A stretch of 64,000 nucleotides of DNA from Tuctoria greenei (GCA_036927565.1 JAYESD010000008.1:169098922-169162921); one strand, 5' to 3'; numbered from the stretch's first letter, positions 43,953-55,300 are shown. Numbers and translations are program-made. Notes: generated by a model not told the origin, from the sequence alone.

Positions 43953-45349
43953 ATGTCTTGCCGCTCAATCCGAGTTAGGAATGGACAGAACTTCGACCAG
44001 AATCTCCCAGAGATTCCTCTTGCACCATAGCCGCAGGGGTCGGTGAACAGTACACCCAATGTGGAGGCACCACTTCCACAAGCGCCACCTCCACAAGCAC
44101 CGCTTCCAGAGGCACCACTTCCACAAGCGCCTGCCTATGATTTGACTACTATCTTGGACCGCCAGACTCAACTTCTTGAGATGCTGGCCAACACACTTGC
44201 TAGTCAGGGCAACAATGGCATCAACCACCGTCAGCTAGCAACCCAGAACAACCACCAGATTGCAAACTTCAGAAGGATGAACCTACCCAAGTTTGCTGGA
44301 TCTGATGACCCTTTTGAGGCAAATGATTGGTTGAGGGAGATAGAGATGAAGCTAGAGGTTGTCCATGCAAATGAGCTGGATAAGCTTTTGTTGGCAGTGC
44401 AGCAGCTTAGAGGACATGCTTTAGCATGGTGGCATAGTTATAGGGGTATGAATGCGGATGCCAAGACAATGATATGGGATGAGTTTCTACGACTGTTCCG
44501 AGATCACCACATCCCTAGCAGTATCGTGAAGATGAAGCAGGAAAATTTCAGGGACATGCAATAGAGGGGTATGACTGTGACAGAGTACCTTCACAATTTC
44601 ACTAGCTTGTCCCGCTATGACCCCAAAGAAGTGGACACATATGAGAAGAAGCAGGATGCCTTCCTTCGTGCCATCAACTCTGAGATCAGGACATTGATTG
44701 GAGCACCTGTTTACCCTGATTTCAACACCATGGGAAACAAGGCAATCACTACAAATAAGAACAAGAAAGAAGAGATGCGGGAGAGGAAAAGGAAGTTTGA
44801 AAACAACAAGATGTTCCAGAATGGCAAGTCTCAAAGGACTCACCAGTCGTCCTATTCCGGATAGAGGACCCAGCATGTTGCCTACTCCGTACTGAGGCAT
44901 CAACAACCAGTTTGCTCAGGTGAGATGACTTAGAGTGGATTGTCTTACAGAGCACCAGCCACCACGTTCAGACAGCCAGTGCAGCCTGCTATGCCCCAAG
45001 GCTCCTTCCACCCACAACAGTCTGGGCTGAGTCGGATGGGTGACCAGAGGACTTGCTTTAAGTGTCATGAGCCTGGTCACATTGCTGTGAATTATCCTTA
45101 CAAGAACTAGCAAACACCCTCAATCTACTCCAACTCAGTAAATGGACTGCAGCAACCCAGCTGGAGGTAGCCGTGGAGCACCCTCTAGGCAGCAGCAGTC
45201 CTTCGGAAAAGCCACGGTGAACCATGTCTACGTTGAGAAGGCCGATGCAGCACTAGGAGTGTTACTCGGTCAGTTTTTGGTTCAGTCAATCTTAGCTTCA
45301 ATGCTATTTGATTCGGGTGCATCACACTCTTTCATATCATCACAGTTCA
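43953..45349 (+). pseudogene. GY1 gag and protease start, copy 1 (truncated)
   Basis: MSCRSIRVRNGQNFDQN start; a TAG stop near 44029 and a Pro-rich segment of four 15-bp units (44068-44127; protein APLPQ). The Gag core reads PKFAGSDDPFEANDWLREI, HALAWWHSYRGMNADAKT, FRDHHIPSSIVKMKQENF. Breaks: TAG near 44563 (GAC-ATG-CAA-TAG), TAG near 44863. The zinc knuckle CFKCHEPGHIAVNY has Tyr for the last Cys, as in copy 2. The protease motif MLFDSGASHSFISSQFI ends the copy: the duplication junction follows at once, so this copy has no pol. Confidence 0.9.
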
Positions 45350-46151
45350 TAGGATTTCGTGTGGGTCATGAATTTGGGTTGTTTTAGGAATGTGGGATAT
45401 GTTCCTAATGTGTTTGGAAGTCTTAATATTGCTTCTATCTGTGTATAGAAGAGTCCTAAGCAGTTATGGAAAGTTTTGATTCGTGATTTGAGTAGGATTA
45501 GAGTCCTAGTTGAGATTGGATTGGCCTAAGGGCTGGTAATATAAGCAAGGAGGCCAGAGCTCGTGGTGCACGACTTTGGGGCTGTTCCTCTTGTGTTCTA
45601 TTGAATAAAATTCATAGTTTAAAGGAACTTTTGTTCCTTGTTCATCCGACTTGTTCCATACAAGTTTTTCTCGTCGAGTTTTCTGCTCAGCACTACCTTT
45701 CTTCGGTGGTTTTATCGTAACTCAAGTTTTACAGATCCAATTGAAGTGATTCTTTTTAGGTTGTCTTAACAACTTGACTATCTATCATATGTAAAAATTT
45801 CACGGTCATTGGATTTGTGGTTTTTGATATACACGAGTTTCTTTGCAGCGTTCCAGAACTGTTTTTCTCAGGTAGGACAGATTGACCTTTGTTCGATCTT
45901 TCAATCGTAACTTGAGTTTCTATCGACGGATTTGAGTGATTCTTGTTGTGTCGTCTTCGTTACTTGATTCTCTATGATTTTTATCTGTTTTGTCACGGTT
46001 AAATACGTTTAGATTAGTCTCACACATGATTTTTTTAACAAATCGTTTTTCTGCCAAAGGGGTTCGGATTTAATTGTTTCTGCTGCGTAATTTTTTTTAA
46101 TCTACCATTCACCCCCCTCTGGTAGCTTTTCATGTGCTTTTCGATCCTACA
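45350..46151 (+). repeat. CP2 LTR 3' part, second copy
   Basis: Matches 41999-42800. It has no LTR start of its own; it begins at the duplication junction inside the protease, so it is a product of the tandem duplication and not an insertion. Confidence 0.93.
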
Positions 46152-46153
46152 GT

Positions 46154-46980
46154 ATCACTACCTTCTGCATCAACGAAGACGAATTCCCCAAGGTGCTCTA
46201 TGCTTCCACAGTTCGACTCGGTATTTCAGATCGCTCGAAGTACGTGGGTCATGAATTCATGGAGCATGACACTGAAAGCTGCGAGGTCACAGTGCACATT
46301 GGTGCCAGCGAAAAGTTCTTGGAGATGAAGCCATGGAGCGTTACAGCTACAGGATGGCACATGAAGGATACCTGCCAGCTTGTAGCCCGCAAATCCCTGA
46401 AGTACCTGTGCCACCTGTGTGATTGGCATATGAGTTCCACACCTATGAAGTACTTCCAACAGTTGGATCGTAATCGTCCTTCTTGGATGGCAAGGATCTA
46501 CAACCTGGAGGGTCTTGGGTCGATGAATATGACCCCACCATTGTCACCATGTCTGACTATGTGTTGAGTTTGGATGACCTGTGAGACCTGCTGAACCAGC
46601 GTGTAAAGAAACTCGTTAAGCGCACTGAAGCATTGGAGTCCCATGGGCGGAAGGATAAACTAGCGTTAGCGCATGCTGATGCCCGTGCTTCCAGCGCCGA
46701 AAGTCACGTTGCGTTGGCCGAGGAGAATCTTAGGGATTAGGATGACCACCATAGCCAGCTCCTTAGGGGTGTCTACCTCACGGACCGAGCCAAGCGCAAA
46801 GACCGCCACGTCAGCGCATCTGCCGAACCGCTTACCTTGGAAGGAGTTCCAATGTATCACCTCTACAACCCTCGTAGGAGAATTTGTGAGCCTGTACCGC
46901 CCACTCCTCCGACATCACCCTGCGGGGCGGAAGATGGAGATCCGGATGACCACCTTGTAGGACCCAGTAGTCAGGCATAA
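46154..46980 (+). pseudogene. GY1 extra ORF upstream of gag, copy 2
   Basis: Identical to copy 1 in the first 600 bp and with only one base difference over the whole ORF (a/g at 43461/46812, Thr/Ala). It has the same frameshift and the same two stops, so the damage predates the duplication or was copied by conversion. See 42803-43629 for the motifs. Confidence 0.75.
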
Positions 46981-47303
46981 TTTCCAGCCGACCCTTGAGT
47001 AGACGGACTTAGGGATGACTTGCCCCAATGTATCATGTACCCGTTTTCTTTGATGAATGAATGTATGGTGTGTTGTTTGCGATGTTTGATGTTTGTGTCC
47101 CTTGTGTGGTGTAAAATATATATAGATATATTAATAAATATTAATAAGTGTATATATTCATACACGTCAACAAATAAGTAAAATAAATAAGTAACTAAGC
47201 TGCAACGTAACACACACCAAAATATACCCTAATAACGCATTCCTAAATAAAGAAATATTATTAATAATAAATTGTCGACTAATTCCAACTTTCCTTGTCA
47301 CAG
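46981..47303 (+). other. AT-rich spacer before gag (copy 2)
   Basis: Same as 43630-43952 with one base difference, ending tttccttgtcacag before ATG 47304. Confidence 0.6.
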
Positions 47304-48480
47304 ATGTCTTGCCGCTGGATCCGAGTTAGGAATGGACAGAACTTGGACCAGAATCTCCCATAGATTCCTCTTGCACCATAGCCACAGGGGTCGGTGAATA
47401 GTACACCTAGTGTGGAGGCACCACTTCCACAAGCACCACTTCCACAAGCACCGCTTCCAGAGGCACCACTTCCTCAAGCGCCTGCCTATGATTTGACTAC
47501 TATCTTGGACCGCCAGACTCGACTTCTTGAGATGCTGGCCAACACACTTGCTAGTCAGGGCAACAATGGCATCAACCACCGTCAGCTAGCAACCCAGAAC
47601 AACCACCAGATTGCAGACTTCAGAAGGATGAACCCACCCAAGTTTGTTGGATCTGATGACCCTTTTGAGGCAGATGATTGGTTGAGGGAGATAGAGATGA
47701 AGCTAGAGGTTGTCCATGCAAATGAGCTGGATAAGGTTTTGTTGGCAGTGCAACAGCTTAGAGGACCTGCTTTAGCATGGTGGCATAGTTATAGGGATAT
47801 GAATGCAGATGCCAAGACAATGATATGGGATGAGTTTCTACGACTGTTCCGAGATCACCACATCCCTAGCAGTATCGTGAAGATGAAGCACGCAAATTTC
47901 AGGTACCTGCAACAGAGGGGTATGACTGTAACAGAGTACCTTCACAATTTCACTTGCTTGTCCCGCTATGACCCCAAAGCAGTGGACACAGATGAGAAGA
48001 AGCAGGATGCCTTCCTTCGTGCCATCAACTCTGAGATCAGGACGTTGATTAGAGCACCTGTTTACCCTGATTTCAACACCATGGTAAACAAGGCAATCAC
48101 TACAAAGAAGAACAAGAAAGAAGAGATGCAGGAGAGGAAAAGGAAGTTTGAAAACAACAAGATGTTCCAGAATGGCAAGTCTCAAAGGACTCACCAGTCA
48201 TCCTATTCCGGATAGAGGACCCAGCAGGTTGCCTACTCCGTACTGAGGCATCAACAACTAGTTTGCTCACGTCAGATGACTTAGAGTGGAGTGTCTTATG
48301 AAGCACCAGCCACCACGTTCAGACAGCTAGTGCAGCCTGCCATGCCCCAAGGCTCCTTCCACCCACGACAGTCTGGGCTGAGTCGGATGGGTGACCAGAG
48401 GACTTGCTTTAAGTGTCATGATCCTGGTCACATTGCTGTGAATTATCCTTACAAGAACTAGCCAACGCCCTCAATCTACT
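47304..48480 (+). pseudogene. GY1 gag, copy 2 (continuous with pol)
   Basis: Start MSCRWIRVRNGQN; stop codons near 47370 and 47380. The open part 47394-48215 spans the APLPQ repeats and the Gag core (PKFVGSDDPFEADDWLREIE, GPALAWWHSYRDMNADAKT, FRDHHIPSSIVKMKH); the TAG near 44563 of copy 1 is CAG here. After a TAG near 48213 follow the zinc knuckle region CFKCHDPGHIAVNY (last Cys lost, as in copy 1) and a TAG near 48460. At protein level it differs from copy 1 in about one residue of fifteen. Confidence 0.9.
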
Positions 48481-48980
48481 CCAACTCAGTAAATGGACTG
48501 CAGCAACCCAGCTGGAGGTAGCCGTGGAGCACCCTCTAGGCAGCAGCAGTCCTTCGGAAAAGCCACGGTGAACCATGTCTACGTTGAGGAGGACGATGCA
48601 GCACTAGGAGTGTTACTCGGTGAGTTTTTGGTTCAGTCAATCTTAGCTTCAGTGCTATTTGATTCGGGTGCATCACACTCTTTCATATCATCACAGTTCA
48701 TAGAGGCACATGATATATCTGCAGTGTCTCTTAAGAGGCCTTTAATAACCAAATCCGTGGGAGGCTATATACCCTGATGCTTAGGAGTTAACAACCTCCC
48801 TTTAAACCTAAGTGGGGTAGTATTCTTGGTTAACCTAGTAGTACTTGACTCTCATGGAATAGATGTGATCCTTGGCATGGATTGGTTATCGAAGTACAAA
48901 TAGAGTATTGCTTGTGCAGAAAGGATGGTGACTGTGACCAACCATGAAGGAAATACTCTGACCTGCCATGTCTAGTCTAG
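48481..48980 (+). pseudogene. GY1 protease (broken)
   Basis: VLFDSGASHSFISSQFIEAHD at about 48652-48713. The frame stops at 48775 (CGA-type to TGA) and continues with LDSHGIDVILGMDWLSKY near 48848, then a TAG (CAG-type) at 48901. The same organisation as in GY2. The right edge of the duplicated segment (48700) lies within this domain. Confidence 0.87.
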
Positions 48981-50410
48981 CCCATTTGAGCTAGTAATAA
49001 ATCACTTGAAGGATGAAACACCCCAAGAAATACTAGTAATCAAAGAGTATGCTGATGTGTATCCAGAGGAATTGCCATGCATGCCATTAGAAAGGGAAGT
49101 GGAGTTCCCCGTCGATCTAGTTCCAGGAACTGCTCCGATCGCCAAGAGACCTTACAAGATGGCAGCCCCAGAATTAGTGGAGTTAAAGAAATAGTTAGAT
49201 GAGTTGCGCCAGAAAGGATACATTAGACCTAGTGCATCACCATGGGGTGCACCAGTCCTCTTTGTGGAGAAGAAGGATAAAAGCAAGAGGCCATGTACGG
49301 ATTACCGAGCTCTTAATGCAATGACTATCAAGAACAAGTATCCTCTACCTCAGATAGATGATATTTTTTACCAGTTGAAGGGAGCCAAATTCTTCTCGAA
49401 GATCGACTTGAGATCCTAGTATAATCAAGTAAGGATAAGACCTGAGGATATACCCAAGAAATCATTTTTGACTCGTTACGGACAGTTCGAGTACACAGTG
49501 ATGTCTTTCGGGTTAACCAATGCTCCTGACTACTTCATGACTCTAATGACCCGAGTGTTCATGCAAGAGTTAGATAAGTTTGTCGTTGTATTTATTGACA
49601 ACATTCTTATATATTTGCGGAGTGAGGAAGAACACGCACAACATTTGGGAATCGTTCTGGAACGACTTCGAAGTCATCAACTGTATGCCAAGTTGAGCAA
49701 ATGTGAGTTTTGGTTGCGAAAGGTGAGCTTCCTTGGGCATGTTTTGATAGCTGAAGGTGTTGCAGTCGATCCAAAGAAGGTTCAAGATGTATCATCTTGG
49801 GAGCAACCAACATCGGTTTCGCATATTCGTAGCTTTCTGGGTTTGGCCAGATATTATCGAAGGTTCATTGAAGAATTCTCTAAACGTGCCCGACCAATGA
49901 AAGAATTGCTCAAGAAGGACAAGAAGTTCGTTTGGACTGAAGCATGTGAGCGGAGTTTTCAGGAGTTGAAGGATAACCACAACACCATTGTGATCCTGCC
50001 AGATATTCACAAGAACTTCATCATTTACTGTGATGCATCGAGACGAGGTCTTGAATGTGTGCTAACGCAAGAAGGCCGAGTGGTAGCCTATGCCTCTCGT
50101 CAGCTAAAGCCACACGACCAGAACTACCCGACACATGACTTGGAGTTGGGTGTAGTAGTGCATGCCCTGAAAATTTGGAGACACTATATGATCGGAAACA
50201 AATGTTAGATCTATATGGATCACAAGAGTCTCAAGTATATCTTTACCCAGTCTGACCTTAACTTGAGGCAATGAAGATGGTTAGAGCTAATCAAGGGTTA
50301 CAATTTCGAAATCCATTATCACTTGGGTAAAGCAAATGTGGTAGCTGATGCCCTTAGCCGGAAAGGCTATTGCCATCACTTGGTGACTCAAGTACCGCAA
50401 CTATGCGATG
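48981..50410 (+). pseudogene. GY1 reverse transcriptase and RNase H (broken)
   Basis: RT blocks in order: PYKMAAPELVELKK, GYIRPSASPWGAPVLFV, CTDYRALNAMTIKNKYPLPQ, FFSKIDLRS, VMSFGLTNAPDYFMTLM, the catalytic box FIDNILIYL (second Asp of the pair is Asn, GAC to AAC type change) near 49597, and FLGHVLIAEGVAVD. RNase H: IYCDASRRGLE, ASRQLKPHDQNYPTHDLEL, MDHKSLKY, HLGKANVVADALSRK. Stops at 49195 (CAG to TAG), 49420, 50208 and 50275 are mainly C-to-T or G-to-A. Not functional. Confidence 0.93.
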
Positions 50411-51600
50411 ATATGTTGAAGTTGAACCTAAGTGTTGTACCTCGCTCTTACAACTATAATTAGTGTTCGACCATTCTGGATGAACAGATCAAGAAAGCCC
50501 AATTGGAAGATGAAAAGTTATTGGATATCAAGTCACTGACGAGTGAAGACAAAGCACCAGATTTTAGAGTTGATAGAGATGGGATTTTGTGGTTCAAGAA
50601 ACGGTTATGTGTACCTGCACGAGGTCACTATCAGAACACTATCCTGGACGAAGCCTACAACTCCGCATATTCTATCCACCCTAGAGCCACCAAAATGTAA
50701 TTGGATCTTAAGGAGAAGTATTGGTGGATCGACATGAAGGGTGACATAGCAAAATTTGTGGCCCACTGTGACATGTGCCAAAGGATCAAGGAGGAGTATC
50801 AGAAACCAAGTGGCCTACTCTAGCCGTTACCGATTCCAGTTTGCATAGAACCGAGAATGCTAATGATTCAGTATGGTAGTGGTCGACTGCCTCATGAAGG
50901 TCCCACACTTTAGTCCTGTGCGCACTACCTATAGTGGAGACAAGCTAGCTAAGTTGTACATTGATCGCATTGTGAAGCTTCACGGTGTACTCTCGAGAAT
51001 AGTCTCAGACCGAGGTACTTAGTTCATGTTAAGGTTTTGGAGAAGTCTTCAGAAAGCACTTGGCACTAAGTTAGACTTCAGCTCAACATACCACCCTCAG
51101 ACGGATGGGCAGACAAAAAGGATCAATCAAATTTTGGAGGTACTCACCTACGACAAGGATTGGGAAGACAATCTACCTTATGCCGAGTTCTCCTACAACA
51201 ATAGTTATCAGACGAGCATCAAGATGTCACCGTTTGAAGCCCTCTACGAAAGAAAGTGTCATACACCACTCATGTGGTCAGAGGTTGGAGATCGTATTGT
51301 GGAGCGATCAGACTTCATCAAGGCAGCGAAAGACAAGGTAGCAGAAATTCGAGAAAAATATAAAGATAGCACAGTCACGCTAGAAAAGTTATGCAAACAA
51401 GAGGAGACGTGAACTAAATTTTGAGATAGGAGATCCCATATACCTTAAAGTATCTCTAATCCACGGTACACGCAGGTTTCAAGTGCGGGGGAAGTTGGCA
51501 CCATGGTACATTGGACCTTTTCTAATCCTAAAAAGGATAGGCTTAGTGGCATATGAGATCCAACTACCTAAATAGATGTCAAGCGTGCACAACGTCTTTC
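50411..51600 (+). pseudogene. GY1 integrase (broken, catalytic Glu changed)
   Basis: The zinc-finger part is at 50620-50790 (YSIHPRA ... CDMCQRIKEEY). Asp in IVSDRGT is present near 51005; the Glu block reads TDGQTKRINQ, so the third catalytic residue is Lys (GAA to AAA) near 51117. The segment 50820-51010 has several indels and lacks a clear first Asp. YAEFSYNNSYQTSIKMSPFEAL and the GPF module (WYIGPFLILKRIG-like) are recognisable. Stops at 50698, 50821 and others. Confidence 0.9.
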
Positions 51601-51870
51601 ATGTATCACAACTAAGAAAATGTTTGTGAGTCCCTGAAGAACAAGTAGTATATGACACTCTAGACCTACAAGATGATTTGCGCTATCAGGAAGTGCCAGT
51701 GATGATATTGGATATTGTGACTTGAGGAACACGAACATGCTCCGTCACACTTTGTCGGGTCCAACAGAGCAGACATTCGCAAGCCGAAGCAACATGGGAG
51801 AGAAGATGTGTTGCGGTCAGAGTTTCCTCATCTCTTTGAAGAACCGAATCTCGAGGACAAGATTCAATCT
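51601..51870 (+). pseudogene. GY1 chromodomain remnant
   Basis: SVHNVFHVSQL-like and VPEEQVVYDTLDLQDDLRY, then, after a stop near 51720 and a shift, EATWEREDVLRSEFPHLF near 51790. This is the usual chromodomain end of Del/Tekay elements. It stands directly before the PPT. Confidence 0.85.
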
Positions 51871-51884
51871 AAGTGGGGTAGGTC
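51868..51884 (+). other. GY1 polypurine tract
   Basis: tctaagtggggtaggtc before the 3' LTR; the GY2 tract is aaggggggtaggtt. Confidence 0.6.
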
Positions 51885-54611
51885 TTTAATATCCTGTTTT
51901 TTCTCAAGATAATAAATCACGTTTATAATAATAGTTATTCATTTATACATCCAAAATAGTAATAATAAGGTTGATAGTCAAATCAAGAGTGAGAAGAAAA
52001 GAGTAAAAAAATAAAACAAGATGAAAGCATATAAACATCACTTTATGTACGTTGCCCATAGTCCTGGCCCATCCTCCTGATAGTCAATAACATTTATCCA
52101 AAAGCCCCTCCATCTTTTAGTCAAATAAGTACTGACCCAATCTTCATTAACCCACTCCACCTTCCTCTCTGTACCAGATCAGCTTAGTTCATTTTTCGTT
52201 CACCCCCTCTTAGTGCTTGTTATTCGGAAAAAGCTTCTTTCTTCTACCTCTGGCAAACAGCATCAGCTTCGTATGTCATCTTTGACTAAAACAAAGCACC
52301 ACATTCCCTCTGTCCAAGCAGCAGCGCAACGCACGAGCACTCTATTACAGCTGCAGCAGGCATGTCCGCTACCCTCCTGTTCTGTGTCCCTCTTTTGCGC
52401 GTCTTCAAAGCTCTCATCCACATGTTCGACCGAACTACCACCCACCTGCCTTCACTCGCGTCTCGACGGCGAGACCTGTCGCCTCGGCAGCCACGCGAGC
52501 ACGCCGCTTGATGACGCCACAACTAGTCAAAAAGGTGCCCCACCAGCCCTGGTCTCTAGCGCATCCAATCTTAAGCAGAGAGTCCACTTACTCCATGCCG
52601 CAGTGAGGCGTCGTGTCGCCTTTAACCTTGTCGGCATTGAGCGTTGGCTAACCTCGCTTTCCTCCCTGCGTCGCCAGCTATAAAACGGCGCATTTGCGTC
52701 TCGTGTTGGACTGCACAGCCGAGCTCCGATGTCCGTACCGGTGGCACACGTCGATCTCTGCCTAGGAACCTCCGCTGTCCGAGCCGCATTTTAGGTGAGC
52801 ATCTCTGTCTTTTAGAATACCTCCCTGACATGATCCCGAGCAGTTTCCCCCTGTCCTTCGAGCTAGCACCGAGCACCACCCGTCATGACCGCAGTTCGCC
52901 GAAGCCACCCCAAATCTCTTCGCTTCCTCTCAAATTGGCACCTTCAGCGAGTGAGCCATAGGCTGCGCGCGCAGTTCTCTCCTTCCTAGCCACCCTCTTC
53001 TCTGTTTCCATGCTAGATTTGAACTCTCAGAGCCATCCATGGCTGTTTGGCGGGAGGTAGAAGAAGACACTGGTGTGTTGTTCGTATGCCTCTGATGGGC
53101 TAATCCAGTCAGCTAGCCTCCATTAGTTATTTAAAACACTTAGTCCACCTACATGACAGCAGGCCCAAACGGTGAGGAAGCCCACAAGCTGAGTGCAGCC
53201 CCATCAGGAAGTGTTAACCGACCTTAAAATCATGCCCATATCTTCGTACAGCAGCAAACCAACCCGTCAGCGTCTTTAGCAATTTAAATATGAATTTTTG
53301 GAAGTAACTGGTAATCAGCACTGAAAGCCGTATCTAAGCCGTACGAACTTCATTTAAACTAACTCTTCTTTTAAAATCATAACTTATTTGATATGACTAT
53401 TTTTGTATGATGTATTGATATATTTATACTTTACTTGTATGTTTATTTGTGCTCGCGCGTGCCGATATAGACCCGGTGCCTGAGGAGAACCCGAAGGAGC
53501 CAGGAGATCAGTACTTCAACGCCGTCGACGGTAGCGAAGACAAGTTTCACCGATCCCTTTTTATTCATGTTGCACCTATGTGAGGCTTATCCATTGTGGC
53601 CTGTAGACTATATTATTACACTTGTGAGTATTAGCGGCTCGAGTAACCAAAGAAGCCATGCTAGTTCTATTGTTGCATATTGAGATGATGATATGATAGT
53701 TTAGGATGATGCTTGTTGTACATCTGGTGAGAGCATACATGAGTTGAGACTGGGTCAGATGGTTTAGTGTTGGTGTAAGGCTACCGTGGTGGTAGACTTA
53801 CGACTGTGGTTGGTGTATGATGGCTGCCCTGGTGAGCCTCAAGCACCGAGTTCTTTTGACATCTCACCTGACTTCTTTTCGTGCGACCACATGATCTTGT
53901 ATGAGCAGACCGTAGCCTAATCCCAGTAGCTAGCCCAACAATCGGCCACTGTGGATGGTTTGTGGGTGGAGACCGAGTTGAGTCATGACCCGTGGTTTGA
54001 GGGCGATTGGACTGAGTGATGTTACAACTGGGTGTCAATTATGACGAACTATCGTGGATAGTTATGTGCATGTGGGTACAATGTACAACTTCTGTAGAGT
54101 GTAAAATCCGTTTGAATGGTCTATCCTCGGTATATGATGAGTTACAGTGTGGTCCTGACAATTAGAGAGCTACCCGTTGTGAGATTGAGATGAGGGATAT
54201 CTTGGGACGAGATATTCGGTTCCATCGGGTTGCATTATTATATTGTGCATTGCATGTATATTTCTTCATCCCCTCGCGTAGGGCGAGGTAGAGCTTGCTG
54301 AGTACTTTTATACTCAAACATTGTTGATATCTTTAGAGGATCCTGACTATGTGTCAGAGGACTTCGAGTAGGGTCGCGTCTGCACCCAGGTGGTGGAGGT
54401 GGAACCATGGGCGATGAAGAGCTACTTGTTTCCGTTATGTTGACTATTATTGTTATGTTGTTAGCTGTTCTCATTTTTATTCACAAGGCTATACCGTTGT
54501 AATAAAACTCTGTATAATTTGGTTCCACTTTTGATATAATATATTGTACCGAATATTGTTTTTAGTATTATATTACATGTTTAGTTCCGATCTTCGGGTC
54601 AGGACACTTCG
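51885..54611 (+). repeat. GY1 3' LTR
   Basis: 2727 bp, start tttaatatcctg (TGTAACATC with changes) to gacacttcg. It matches 10261-10548 and 10765-14477 (minus SL1). The piece 52177-53555 is absent from the 5' LTR and contains the TATA box. Followed by gccca. Confidence 0.88.
52679..52685 (+). promoter_or_regulatory. GY1 3' LTR TATA box
   Basis: TATAAAA in ccagctataaaacggcg, in a GC-rich setting like that of SL1 (agctataaaaagggc). It lies in the segment missing from the 5' LTR. Confidence 0.6.
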
Positions 54612-54616
54612 GCCCA
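54612..54616. other. GY1 right target site duplication (gccca)
   Basis: Direct copy of 10256-10260. Confidence 0.85.
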
Positions 54617-54653
54617 ACCCATTATCAAGTCTGGATGTGCTTAGATGCACTTT
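54617..54653 (-). repeat. CP1 LTR, distal 37 bp
   Basis: acccattatcaag...gatgcactttca; the end matches SL2 at 16128-16141. Joined to 10260 it restores the TGAAAGTGCATC start of the CP1 LTR on the minus strand. Confidence 0.85.
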
Positions 54654-54945
54654 CAAGTAGTGATGTCAATTTGTTATTAGAAATTAAGAAGTTTTTATCC
54701 TCCAATTTTGATACGAAGTATCTTGGTGAAACTTTCTATGTATTGGAAATTAAGAACCGAAACAGAAGTAAGGGGTTATTAGATTTATGCATGTGAGTAA
54801 GCCTTCGTGCACTGCCATTGTCAATGGTGATACGTTTGAGAACTTTCAATATTCCAAAAACCAATATAAGATCGATCAAATAAAGTTGGTTCTATATACT
54901 TTTAAGTCTTATGTATACTCAAATATGTACTCGTCCTGTCAAAAA
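54654..54945 (+). pseudogene. CP3: copia reverse transcriptase fragment
   Basis: The frame reads SSDVNLLLEIKKFLSSNFD, KYLGETFYVLEIKNRNRSKG, and later FKSLMYTQICTRP, in more than one frame and with stops. This is the middle of a Ty1-copia RT, the part after the catalytic box up to the S-L-M-Y-A block. It lies against the outer end of the CP1 LTR, so CP1 probably inserted into CP3. Confidence 0.85.
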
Positions 54946-55300
54946 TAAATATGAGAATTAAATCATAAATCATGGCCCATGGACGTGAGCTTAGGAGCAA
55001 GCGGGTACTTGGGGCACAATCCGAGGGTTCTGGGAGAACAGGAAGCAGCCATGGATGGCCTGCTCGCGAGCGCCCAAAGGCAGCCTAGCGCATGGTCACG
55101 GCTTGACGGCATGCCCAAGGAGTGCAGTGTGTGGTTGCAGCTACACAGTAGATACCTATAAGAAACTCCTGAAAAAAAGTTTGTTCAAAACTTTCAGTAG
55201 AAGTTTTGTTCAAATATTTGTGAAAAAAGTTTGATTAAATATTTATAGTAAAGTTTTGAAGAAAATTCCTACAAAAATTATCATACATGTTTCGAGTAGA
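54946..55300. other. Unassigned sequence
   Basis: No coding or repeat signal recognised. Contains several aaaagtttg-type A/T runs. Confidence 0.5.

Larger units (their letters stand above)
41999..45349 (+). repeat. Tandem duplication in GY1, copy 1 (3351 bp)
   Basis: Contains the last 800 bp of the CP2 LTR, the extra ORF, and gag to the start of protease. It is followed immediately by copy 2. All internal landmarks are offset by exactly 3351 bp (for example 42842/46193, 43955/47306, 45142/48493). Confidence 0.95.
45350..48700 (+). repeat. Tandem duplication in GY1, copy 2 (3351 bp)
   Basis: The junction reads cagttcat|aggatttcg. The words atag at both source ends (gatag at 41997, catag at 48699) show a 4-bp microhomology. 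Copy 2 is the one continuous with the GY1 pol. Identity is uneven: about 97 percent for the first 350 bp, almost 100 percent from about 42350/45701 to 43950/47301, about 95-96 percent thereafter. Confidence 0.93.
10261..54611 (+). mobile_element. GY1: Tekay/Del-type chromovirus, complete span with nested insertions
   Basis: Both ends are LTRs of one family (TGTAACATC... ...gatcttcgg-tcaggac-cttc), flanked by gccca on both sides. Inside, in order: tRNA-iMet PBS, leader, extra ORF, gag, protease, RT, RNase H, integrase, chromodomain remnant, PPT. Insertions SL1, SL2, T2 (with GY2 inside) and CP2 expand it to 44 kb, and a 3351-bp internal tandem duplication adds more. The LTRs differ at many positions and by a 1.2-kb length difference, and all genes are broken, so it is an old insertion. 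Rice RIRE3/RIRE8 elements, as I recall them, have the same plan (long LTRs and an ORF before gag). Confidence 0.88.

Noticed and set aside
46154..46980. Copy 2 of the extra ORF as an independent gene family member
   Set aside because: It is part of the 3351-bp tandem duplication and carries the same breaks as copy 1.
52213..52961. Open frames in 52213-52961, possible gene
   Set aside because: Inside the GY1 3' LTR, around its TATA box. No recognisable protein.
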